Positions 1 to 7,265 of a stretch of DNA of 64,000 bases are shown one piece after another. The translations under genes and the position numbers were made by a program. The notes under the pieces were generated by a model. The model was not told where the DNA came from. It ran no database searches and worked only from the letters and a program-made list of their open reading frames with translations. Position 1 is the first letter of the stretch, and each line of letters opens with the position of its first letter. Source of the DNA: an uncultured Prevotellaceae bacterium. GTDB taxonomy: Bacteria; Bacteroidota; Bacteroidia; Bacteroidales; Bacteroidaceae. The stretch is from assembly GCA_902782305.1 (NCBI GenBank), contig CACZMV010000007.1:1-64000 (forward strand), written 5' to 3'.

Positions 1-706
1 TCTCTTGTGGGAATGGGGCGCTGAGATTGAAGCATTGAGCGAGGAATATCCGCTGCTCAAGGACATCTGCAAGGGGCTTAAAAGGAACCAATATCCTGCG
101 GCGTTGTTTGTGGCTGGTGGACTGATGATGACGCTCATGACGCGTTGTACCTATCGCTTCTATCATCGCCCTGAGGAATTGCGACGCTTGAATAACTCCA
201 CGCTGATTATTGGTGACCCTGCAAGTGGTAAAAGCTTTGCTACTCGTTTGTTCAAACTGTTGGCTTCGCCCATCGTGGCTGCCGATAAAATAGGCAAGGA
301 TGCCATCAACGCCTATCGTGAACAGATGCGCACCAAAGGTGCGAATAAAGAGAAGCCCAAGAAGCCGAAGGTGGTGGTTCGCATCCACCCTGCACGAACC
401 TCGAATGCGCAGTTTATTCAAGACATGGTGAATGCCGTAGAAGATGTGAATGGCGAGCCGATGCAGTTGCACATGCTGACGTTCGACACGGAGTTGGACA
501 ATACCTTGTCTTTGCAAAAGGGTGGCTCGTATATCGACAAGCAGGCGCTGCAATTGAAAGCGTTCCACAACGAGGAGGACGGACAGGCCTATTCGAACGT
601 TGACAGCGTGTTCCAGGAGTTCTATGTGATTTGGAACTACATCTATACAGGTACGCCCATTGCGCTGAAGAGAGTTTTGTGGACTACGACAGCGACGAGC
701 GCTTGA
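1..706 (+). pseudogene. P-loop ATPase of Bacteroidales accessory module, 5' part of a broken gene (cut by window edge)
   Basis: The reading frame enters from outside the window, so the true start is not visible. A Walker A motif (GDPASGKS, about residues 70-77 counted from the first in-window TTG at position 5) lies after a hydrophobic helix. The protein resembles DUF3987/VirE-associated primase-helicase-like ATPases that in Bacteroidales travel with HU-type proteins and an M15 peptidase; the peptidase follows here at 1281. The frame runs normally up to ...GTPIALKR and then ends in an unrelated 9-residue tail, while the expected continuation is in the next frame (see 631-1233). I read this as one gene disabled by an internal deletion. 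The family name is inference; the P-loop and frame break are seen directly. Confidence 0.6.
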
Positions 707-1233
707 AGGAGTGGGCTGAGAAACTCGATAAGATGAAGGGCGAACTCTCTGTGCAGAAGATAGTAGACGAACTCTATGATTGGACGGCACGACGCATGGA
801 GGACGCCAAAGAGAACGACAGCAAGGCTGATGAAATGCTACTGAAGCGATGCGCCTATCATGGCTTGAACTTCGCTGCGCCATTCATCGTAATGCGCCAC
901 TGGGATAAGATGAAGCAGGATGGAAACTACTGGTGCGGTGAGTTTGAGACGGACCACTACTTTGGAGCAATGGCGGAGAATTACTTCGACAACAAGTTGA
1001 AGGATGCCAGTGTCAACGTGCAGCGCAAGCAGAAGACCTTTGAGGCTTTCGAGCGTTTGCCAGATGTCTTTACGACAGAAGACGTAGTCCGCTGTTTCCA
1101 ACTGAGGAACGTTGCTGCTGCCTACATGCGCATCAGTCGTTTACAGAGGGATCATCTGATAGTAAAAGACGAGGACTTCGCAGATGGCACCACCAAGTCG
1201 CGCTATCGAAAGACGGGAGTTATGATGTGCTAA
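631..1233 (+). pseudogene. 3' part of the broken ATPase gene
   Basis: The first residues after the nominal ATG at 631 are an out-of-frame reading of the upstream gene. Authentic-looking sequence starts near 675 with ESFVDYDSDERLKEWAEKL. It runs for about 185 residues, is helical and charged, and ends in a winged-helix-like segment (TTEDVVRCFQLRN...AYMRISRLQRDHLIVKDED). That layout fits the C-terminus of a DUF3987-like ATPase. The stop at 1231-1233 is followed by the M15 peptidase gene 47 bp later. It could be translated as an independent fragment but has no start signal of its own. Probably non-functional. Confidence 0.55.
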
Positions 1234-1280
1234 CAACCTAACGACCTAACATACTAACATTGCGAATTTAATAATAACGA

Positions 1281-1730
1281 ATGATAGATAAGAAGACGAA
1301 ACTCTCCGAGCACATGACGCTCGGAGAGTTAACCAAAACGAAGACGGGAATTGATAACGTTCCGAATGAGGAACAAGTAAATAACTTAAAGCGAGTGTGC
1401 GGTTGGCTGGAGAAGTTGCGAAAGCGATGGAACGACCTGTATGGCGATGGGGATGACCCGATTATCATTAACTCTGGGTTCCGTAGTCCGGAGGTGAACA
1501 AGGCGGTAGGGGGATGGGCACAGAGCAACCACTTGACAGGTTGTGCCGTAGATATCCGATGTGTCGGTATTGAGCAGGCTATTCGCTATGCAACCCTATT
1601 GCTGGACATCAGTGACCTGAACCACGAGGATTTCGATGAGTTGATAATAGAACGGAAGGGTTACTCCTACTGGATTCACTTCGCAGTCCGTCCGTTTGGC
1701 AATCGTAGGCGTACGAACTTTAAAAGGTAA
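1281..1730 (+). CDS. Peptidase M15 family (D-Ala-D-Ala carboxypeptidase-like, phage-type)
   Basis: A 149-residue protein without a signal peptide. It carries the M15A zinc-peptidase signature: NSGFRSPEVNKAVGG (about 64-78), SNHLTGCAVDI with candidate zinc ligands His84 and Asp91, and WIHFAVRP with His132. Such enzymes cleave D-Ala-D-Ala or related peptidoglycan cross-bridges and often act as phage endolysins. In Bacteroidales, stand-alone copies recur beside VirE/DUF3987-type ATPases and HU-like proteins, as here. The lack of a signal peptide means export would need lysis or another route. The ATG at 1281 follows a short CCTAACRA tandem repeat (1236-1262). Confidence 0.85.
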   Translation: MIDKKTKLSEHMTLGELTKTKTGIDNVPNEEQVNNLKRVCGWLEKLRKRWNDLYGDGDDPIIINSGFRSPEVNKAVGGWAQSNHLTGCAVDIRCVGIEQAIRYATLLLDISDLNHEDFDELIIERKGYSYWIHFAVRPFGNRRRTNFKR

Positions 1731-1762
1731 GTTTAAACGATGAAGATAACAAAAATGGCAGT

Positions 1763-2056
1763 TTACGTCCAGAACTCTTGGTCGCCAGTCTGTTCCATTT
1801 CTCCCTGACACTTGGGGCAGGTTCGCTTATCCCACAGCCTGATGTTGTCACTGCCACATTGTAAGCACAGACGGCCCACTTCGCTGCGGTAAGAGGGGGC
1901 AACATCGGCAATAATGCCACCAACCACAATGTTCTGGATGGTTTTGCAATCAGGACACGACATCGCAGTAATCTCCTGACGAAAGAGTCCACGACCTTCG
2001 TATACCTCGGCTTCATAGCCGCACTGCTTACAGCGATATTTCAGTTTCCAAGCCAT
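1763..2056 (-). CDS. Small zinc-ribbon protein
   Basis: A 97-residue protein starting at MAWKLKYRCKQCGYEAEVYE (ATG at 2056). A longer reading from 2221 runs into nhaD and crosses a terminator, so I reject it. Four CxxC knuckles (CKQC, CPDC, CLQC, CPKC) form two zinc ribbons, the second at the C-terminus. The middle contains a GGIIADVAPSYRSEVGRLC segment. No enzymatic motif is visible. It may bind metal, nucleic acid or protein; function unknown. It converges with the M15 peptidase gene across a 32-bp gap. Confidence 0.7.
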   Translation of the reverse strand: MAWKLKYRCKQCGYEAEVYEGRGLFRQEITAMSCPDCKTIQNIVVGGIIADVAPSYRSEVGRLCLQCGSDNIRLWDKRTCPKCQGEMEQTGDQEFWT

Positions 2057-2070
2057 TCTGTTCGTTCCGT

Positions 2071-2112
2071 TGGGAGAAAAGAAAGGGGTGCCCAAAATGG
2101 GCATCCCTTTAT
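2071..2112 (-). terminator. Intrinsic terminator downstream of nhaD
   Basis: A 13-bp stem with one G-U pair (2082-2094 pairing with 2098-2110, core TGCCCA/TGGGCA, 3-nt loop) is followed on the minus strand by a T-rich tract (CTTTTCT). It lies 20 bp after the nhaD stop and separates nhaD from the zinc-ribbon gene. Confidence 0.8.
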
Positions 2113-2130
2113 ATGTTAAGACTTTCCGGA

Positions 2131-3462
2131 TTAGAAGAGGAAGGTCTTTTCCAGCCAATAGATGAAGATACCAGCGAGGTAGCCCACGAAGACAATCCAT
2201 GTGACTTTCTTCATGTACCAACCGAAGGTAATCTTCTCCAAGCCCATGACAACAACACCAGCGGCAGAGCCGATGATGAGCATAGAACCACCCACACCAG
2301 CACAGTAGGCGAGCAACTGCCAGAAGATACCGTCCACGGCCAGGTCACCAGCGGCTTGAACGGGATACATGCCCATGCAACCAGCTACGAGAGGCACATT
2401 GTCGACAATGCTGGAGAGTACACCAATGATACCGGTTACGAGGTAGTGGTTGCCCTCGAAGGTGGTGTCGAGTCCTTTGCCCAGCATGGTGAGCACACCT
2501 ACTTCCTGAAGAACGGCAACAGCCATCAGAATGCCCAAGAAGAACATAATGGTAGACAGGTCAATCTTCGACATGATGTCGCTTACACGCTTAGCCATGG
2601 TGTCGTCCTCAGCGGTGTTGTAATGGAAGATTTCCGTGGTAGTCCATAGGATGCCCAAGACGAGCAGGATGCCCATGAACGGAGGAAGATGGGTAATCGT
2701 CTTGAAGATGGGGACGAAGATAAGACCTCCTACGCCCAGCCAGAAGATGATGTCACGCTGAACCTTGGTAAACTGGCTCACCTCAGCTTTAGGCAGGTTG
2801 TTTTCTTTCTCGAATTTCCCGCTGAGTTGCAAACTGAGGATGGCGGCAGGGATGACCATTGACACGAGAGACGGGACGAAAATCTCGCTAATGACACCTT
2901 GTGTGGTGATGACACCCTTAATCCACAGCATGATGGTAGTTACGTCACCGATAGGCGAGAAAGCACCACCGGAGTTAGCTGCAATGATAACCAATGCGGC
3001 ATAAATCAGACGGTCGCCACGGCTCTGTACCAATTTGCGTAGAACCATAATCATCACGATGGAAGTGGTCAGATTGTCGAGGATGGCAGATAGGAAGAAG
3101 GTCATGAAGGCAACGCGCCACAACAACTTGCGCTTAGAGCGCGTCTTCATGGTGTCGCGAACGAAATTGAAACCTCCATTGGAATCAACAATCTCGACAA
3201 TGGTCATGGCACCCATCAGGAAGAACAGCGTGCCAGCGGCATCGCCCAGATGGTGCTCGATGACTTCGGCAATGTGATGGATAACCTCGCCAGAGGCAAT
3301 CTCTGGATAATAGGGCGAAGGACCCAGCATGAGCAGTGTCCAGCAGCCCACACACATGAGCAGGGCAATGGCAGCCTTGTTCACACGGGTCAGACTCTCC
3401 AGGGCTATACACATATAGCCGATACAGAAGAGGACAACAATACAAATTGTAAGTGTAGACAT
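2131..3462 (-). CDS. nhaD: Na+/H+ antiporter NhaD
   Basis: A 443-residue integral membrane protein with about a dozen hydrophobic segments, matching NhaD-type antiporters (ion transporter superfamily). Recognisable stretches include ILDNLTTSIVMIMVLRKLV, AANSGGAFSPIGDVTTIML and IVDNVPLVAGCMGM, the conserved NLT and DNVP motifs of the two inverted halves that form the ion path. It exports Na+ or Li+ in exchange for protons across the inner membrane. It is transcribed alone: own promoter at 3494-3525 and a terminator after it. The start at 3462 (MSTLTICIVVL) leads straight into the first membrane helix. Confidence 0.93.
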   Translation of the reverse strand: MSTLTICIVVLFCIGYMCIALESLTRVNKAAIALLMCVGCWTLLMLGPSPYYPEIASGEVIHHIAEVIEHHLGDAAGTLFFLMGAMTIVEIVDSNGGFNFVRDTMKTRSKRKLLWRVAFMTFFLSAILDNLTTSIVMIMVLRKLVQSRGDRLIYAALVIIAANSGGAFSPIGDVTTIMLWIKGVITTQGVISEIFVPSLVSMVIPAAILSLQLSGKFEKENNLPKAEVSQFTKVQRDIIFWLGVGGLIFVPIFKTITHLPPFMGILLVLGILWTTTEIFHYNTAEDDTMAKRVSDIMSKIDLSTIMFFLGILMAVAVLQEVGVLTMLGKGLDTTFEGNHYLVTGIIGVLSSIVDNVPLVAGCMGMYPVQAAGDLAVDGIFWQLLAYCAGVGGSMLIIGSAAGVVVMGLEKITFGWYMKKVTWIVFVGYLAGIFIYWLEKTFLF

Positions 3463-3493
3463 GTTTTATTGATAGTTTTTTTATTTGTCGGTG

Positions 3494-3525
3494 CAAAGGT
3501 AGATATTATTCTTCTTATAGCCAAA
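3494..3525 (-). promoter_or_regulatory. nhaD promoter (Bacteroidetes type)
   Basis: On the minus strand, -33 TTTG (3525-3522) and -7 TACCTTTG (3501-3494) are separated by exactly 20 nt, the arrangement known for the Bacteroidetes primary sigma factor. The expected start is near 3488, giving a leader of about 25 nt before the nhaD ATG. Confidence 0.8.
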
Positions 3526-3537
3526 TCTTCAACAGGT

Positions 3538-6102
3538 TTATTTCGAAAACAGTCTTACTTCGCCATTCAGTCCGCTCTTCACGGGTTGCCATGATTCGTA
3601 GGTGGTCTTCTTGTAATTGATGTCTACCACGTTGATTTCTTTCATCTTACGCCAGGGGACGGCACGACGGTCCATGTCGCTGATACGATTGGCGGGCAGG
3701 TTGGTGACCTCGATGCGCAACTCGTTCTTTCCCTTCTTCAAGGTGTTGCGACAATCAAGGATGAAGGGAACGGCCCATGCACAACCGACGAATTGCCCAT
3801 TGATATAGACGCGAGCCGACTCGCGGACATCGCCCAGGTCGATCATCCAGTGTTGGCGAGCTTGTTGCTTGGTCATCCGGAAGGTGGTGGTATAGACACC
3901 CGTGCCCATGGTGATGGCTGCTTCAGGGCTCAGCGCTTCCCAAGTCTGAGGGGTGTCAAGGGTAAAACGCTGGGATACACGAGGGGCTTCTTCGATGAAG
4001 GAGAGCGTCCAAGGGCCAGCAAGGGCGAAGTCCTGTTTCGTAGGCTGAGGCATTGCCTCAGCGTACTGGACGGAACTGGTTCGCAGGATGCGGCTTTCGC
4101 CACTGCGTAGGCTGATAGCCACCTTGCCATTGTTGACTAGGGCAGGGGTGATGTCGCCCGTCATGGGGTCGTACCATGTGGCGCTGTTGAAGGGAACGGC
4201 CAGGGCTACGTCCTGACAGATGTCGTTGGGTGTGAGGTTGGCTATGAAGTAATGATAGCCTGTGTCGTTCTGACGACGAATGGAGCGCAGGTGTAATTGC
4301 GACTTCATGGGCTCAGCCTTCGCCAAAAGAGCCATGGCAGTGGCATCTTCGCCATAGACTACCAACGATGACCAGCGGGAGAGCAGGGCTTTCAATGCAG
4401 GGCTGATAGTGGTGCCCGTAGGAATGATGATGCCTTTATAGCGGATGCCTCCCTCTGTGACGAGCAGGTTGTCCTGCAGGGTAACCTTCTCCAATTGGCG
4501 ATCGCTGATATAGTCGCAGTCGTAGCCCAAGCTGTCAATCCTCAGAATGCTTTGGATGAAGGTGGGCGCATGCTTGTCCATGGCGTGGATGTCAAACTGC
4601 ATCAGTAACTCCTTGGTGCGCTGTTTCCACATATCGTGTACAGGCAGATAGACCAGGAAGTCGTTGTCGGGCTTGCCCATCTGCAGGAAACTCTGACACC
4701 TTTCTATATATTGCATGAGGAAGGGAGCGTCGCGCCAGATGCTGTTGGTAGGACTCATGTCGATGGAAGCATAGAACTTCCACCCTGGCCATGGGTCGTC
4801 CTTGGGGGTATAGCAGGAGCCATGGAAGAAGACATGATTGACACCTGCAGCAAACATCAGGTCGAGGTCGGGTTTCATCTGCGACAGCGAGGTGCGGAAG
4901 TGTTCCGTCAACCACGTGAACGTCTCGCTGCTGGTAAACGGCTTACCCATGACATGAGCTGCAGAGGGCGCATATTTCAACATGGACAGGTCGCTGTAGT
5001 TTTTGCGCGTCATGCCAGGATCGGTGCGCAACCCCTTGATGCCAAACTCAGAGAGTCCGAAGCCTTCAATCTCAGGAATATCGACCGCAGCGTAGAGGTC
5101 GAGCAGGTTGGCAGGTGAACCATGAGCCTGGTTGCGAACTTGTACACCATGGCTGTGCGACCAAGCTACCCACTGCAGGGTAAAATTCTCGTAGAGCAGG
5201 TCGGAAAGTGTCTCACGATAGTCGCTGAGCACTTGGTTGCCATCGTCCTTGAAACCTAACAGCTCAGGGAGATGGTTGCGCAAATCATAGCCACGACGTT
5301 TCAGGAATTCGTCGAAGAGCGTGGGTGTCCAGTTGGCGTGGTACACCTCGTAGCTATCGTTGAAGAACGTATGGGGATAGGGTACGCCCGATGAGGCAAA
5401 AGCCTGTTCGAAACGGTCGAGGTAATGTTTGACAGCCTGACGATCGAAGTGGTCGATGACCCAGCCCTCGCCACCAGGAGCAGCACGCTTCACCTTCTGA
5501 CGGGTGCGAGAGGCATAAACGGCAATGATACGCCACTGGTCCGTTTGTCCTGTTGGGAAGGCCTTGATGCATTGCAGTTTGGCATAAGGGCGCTCCTTTT
5601 CAGGAACGGGTAGGGAGATGGTATTCACATCGACGCTCTTGGCATGAATCAAGGTGTCGACGAAGATGGCCTTGCAAGCTGCTTCCTCGATGGGAACCAA
5701 AGGGCCACCAAAGGGCCAGCCAGTGCCACAGTTCATATCCACCTCGATGCCTTTCTCACGAGAAATGTCCTGCACATCTTTCAGTGCCTGCATCCATTGG
5801 GGAGAAAGAAACTGCAACTCATTCTTTTCGTTGCCCTGTACACCATACAGCGGGGTGATTTCCACCGCACCAATACCCACACGGGCATATTCGCTGAGGT
5901 TCCATTCCAGATTGGGCTTGTCAACAGCCGAACCGAGCCACCACCAGCGGGTGCCGGGCTTGGCTTCAGGCAGTGGGGTAGGCCATTGCGCACTCTGTGC
6001 ACAAATGAGGAATGAGGAATGAGGAATGAGAAATAATAAATGAAAAATGAGGAATGACATGGGTGTCAGTAGCCTCCTTCGTATCATTAGTCGTCGTTTC
6101 AT
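3538..6102 (-). CDS. GH106-like alpha-L-rhamnosidase, exported
   Basis: An 854-residue exported enzyme. After the signal peptide the mature part starts near WPTPLPEAKPGTRWWWLGSA, followed by NLEWNLSEYARVGIGAVEI, the N-terminal hallmark of the GH106 TIM-barrel. A DMNCGTGWPFGG segment and a C-terminal beta-sandwich (about 720-854, YINGQFVGCAW...KKGKNELRIEVTNLPANRI) complete the usual architecture. GH106 enzymes remove L-rhamnose from rhamnogalacturonan. The released sugar would feed rhaB/rhaD at 13270-18428. The signal peptide is encoded by a simple tandem repeat (6004-6058). An alternative start is the ATG at 6060. It is the last gene of the HU-GH2-GH105-GH106 series. Family assignment is by motif recognition only. 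Confidence 0.8.
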   Translation of the reverse strand: MKRRLMIRRRLLTPMSFLIFHLLFLIPHSSFLICAQSAQWPTPLPEAKPGTRWWWLGSAVDKPNLEWNLSEYARVGIGAVEITPLYGVQGNEKNELQFLSPQWMQALKDVQDISREKGIEVDMNCGTGWPFGGPLVPIEEAACKAIFVDTLIHAKSVDVNTISLPVPEKERPYAKLQCIKAFPTGQTDQWRIIAVYASRTRQKVKRAAPGGEGWVIDHFDRQAVKHYLDRFEQAFASSGVPYPHTFFNDSYEVYHANWTPTLFDEFLKRRGYDLRNHLPELLGFKDDGNQVLSDYRETLSDLLYENFTLQWVAWSHSHGVQVRNQAHGSPANLLDLYAAVDIPEIEGFGLSEFGIKGLRTDPGMTRKNYSDLSMLKYAPSAAHVMGKPFTSSETFTWLTEHFRTSLSQMKPDLDLMFAAGVNHVFFHGSCYTPKDDPWPGWKFYASIDMSPTNSIWRDAPFLMQYIERCQSFLQMGKPDNDFLVYLPVHDMWKQRTKELLMQFDIHAMDKHAPTFIQSILRIDSLGYDCDYISDRQLEKVTLQDNLLVTEGGIRYKGIIIPTGTTISPALKALLSRWSSLVVYGEDATAMALLAKAEPMKSQLHLRSIRRQNDTGYHYFIANLTPNDICQDVALAVPFNSATWYDPMTGDITPALVNNGKVAISLRSGESRILRTSSVQYAEAMPQPTKQDFALAGPWTLSFIEEAPRVSQRFTLDTPQTWEALSPEAAITMGTGVYTTTFRMTKQQARQHWMIDLGDVRESARVYINGQFVGCAWAVPFILDCRNTLKKGKNELRIEVTNLPANRISDMDRRAVPWRKMKEINVVDINYKKTTYESWQPVKSGLNGEVRLFSK
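6004..6058. repeat. GAGGAAT-type tandem repeat inside the GH106 signal-peptide coding region
   Basis: Copies of AATGAGG and AATGAGA/AATGAAA run through this stretch. Read on the minus strand in the GH106 frame they encode the hydrophobic core of the signal peptide (SFLIFHLLFLIPHSSFLI). The same repeat family occurs at 6131-6160, 36162-36188 and 40239-40270. Confidence 0.8.
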
Positions 6103-6130
6103 CTTAATAGTTTTGTAGGGTTACCATCCA

Positions 6131-6160
6131 TTTCTCACTTCTCATTTCTCACTTCTCATT
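6131..6160. repeat. TTCTCA(C/T)T tandem repeat over the GH105 stop codon
   Basis: Four copies of a 7-8-bp unit (TTCTCACT / TCTCATT). On the minus strand it supplies the last three codons (N-E-K) and the TGA stop of the GH105 gene, so the repeat has replaced or capped the original gene end. Confidence 0.75.
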
Positions 6161-7261
6161 TAGGCATAGCCGATAGTATTCGCTTAAGCCTAACAAGTAG
6201 CAACCAGTGCCATAGTCTTCAAAGTCGGGCACACTGTTGAAGGTAACAGGCTGACCTGCGGAGGGTTCCTTGCCCGTGCCTTGGTTCCAACCTAAGAAAC
6301 CATCGCTGTGCAGACAAGACTTCAGGGCGCCCCATGCCTTGTCGCAAGCGGGACGATAGTCCTTTTCCTTCAGAATACCTTGTTGGATGCCCCACGCCAT
6401 ACCATAGAGGAAGAGGGCTGTTCCTGTCATCTCAGGGGTAGGATAATCGACATCCGATACCAGACTGGCGTGCCAGAATCCATCGGCATGCTGGCACTTC
6501 AACAAGCCTTCGCTCATCAGGATGAAGTCCTTCTTCAAGGCTTTGTATTCCTTGCTCTTGGGCGAGAGGTTGTTCATACAGCGAACCAAGGCTGCATAGA
6601 CCCAGCCGTTGCCACGACTCCAATAGCAATTCTTGCCATCTTTCTCCTTATAGGGAGGTACATAGTCCTTGTCGCGCCACCAGAGTCCTTCCTTCACATT
6701 GAAGCAGCCACCTCCGCAGGTGTTGCGCGTCCAGTTATAACTCTTCATGGCGTAGTCGAGATACTTCTTATCGTTGGTGATGGCATACATTTTGGTATAG
6801 ATAGGCATAGCCATTTGGATGGCATCAATCCATGTCCAGTAGTCGATGCGGTTGGTACCTATCTGATAGTCCAGATTCTGACGGGTCAGGTCCAGAGAAC
6901 CCTCACCCGTCAGCTGATGGTATTCGATGTAGGTCTGTTCGCAACACTGGTTGTCTGCATTCGTAGCCTGAACACCCCCACGAGCTATCCACTGGTGATG
7001 GTCAACCCAGCGCTTGGTATAGTCGAGGTAGCGCTTATCTGGGTCGATGCCATAAAGCGCCATCAGTCCTTCGTAATAGACGGCACGCGTCCAGAGGTTG
7101 CTCTCGCGCATTCGCTTGACAAAGGTGGGAACGGTAGGGTCGCTATACTTTGTCATGAAGTAGTCGTTGGCCTTTTGGGCAGTCTGCAGGACTTCCTGTT
7201 GGGCTTGGGCTGCAGAAAAAGTGCAGCATACGAGACATAGAAGAAATAATTTTTTCATCAT
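6149..7261 (-). CDS. GH105 unsaturated rhamnogalacturonyl hydrolase, exported
   Basis: A 370-residue protein with a signal peptide (LFLLCLVCCTFSAAQAQ). It shows the (alpha/alpha)6-barrel features of GH105/YteR: ADNQCCEQTY with Asp103, TWIDAIQMAMPIY with catalytic-position Asp146, YWSRGNGWVYAAL, and TPEMTGTALFLYGMAWGI. GH105 enzymes hydrate the 4,5-unsaturated uronic acid left on oligosaccharides by rhamnogalacturonan lyases, releasing the modified sugar. The signal peptide suggests a periplasmic site. It sits 4 bp after the GH2 stop and 46 bp before GH106. The C-terminal residues and stop come from a tandem repeat. Confidence 0.88.
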   Translation of the reverse strand: MMKKLFLLCLVCCTFSAAQAQQEVLQTAQKANDYFMTKYSDPTVPTFVKRMRESNLWTRAVYYEGLMALYGIDPDKRYLDYTKRWVDHHQWIARGGVQATNADNQCCEQTYIEYHQLTGEGSLDLTRQNLDYQIGTNRIDYWTWIDAIQMAMPIYTKMYAITNDKKYLDYAMKSYNWTRNTCGGGCFNVKEGLWWRDKDYVPPYKEKDGKNCYWSRGNGWVYAALVRCMNNLSPKSKEYKALKKDFILMSEGLLKCQHADGFWHASLVSDVDYPTPEMTGTALFLYGMAWGIQQGILKEKDYRPACDKAWGALKSCLHSDGFLGWNQGTGKEPSAGQPVTFNSVPDFEDYGTGCYLLGLSEYYRLCLNEK

Positions 7262-7265
7262 TGTT

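Noticed and set aside
1..1233. Programmed ribosomal frameshift in the ATPase gene
   Set aside because: No slippery heptamer or downstream structure is evident at 660-680, and the expected protein would still lack sequence at the junction.
2113..2649. 178-residue open frame opposite nhaD
   Set aside because: Hydrophilic translation of the antisense strand of membrane helices; no start signal.
6308..7240. 310-residue open frame opposite GH105
   Set aside because: Its minus-strand counterpart has a full GH105 domain with catalytic residues. The plus-strand translation has no domain.
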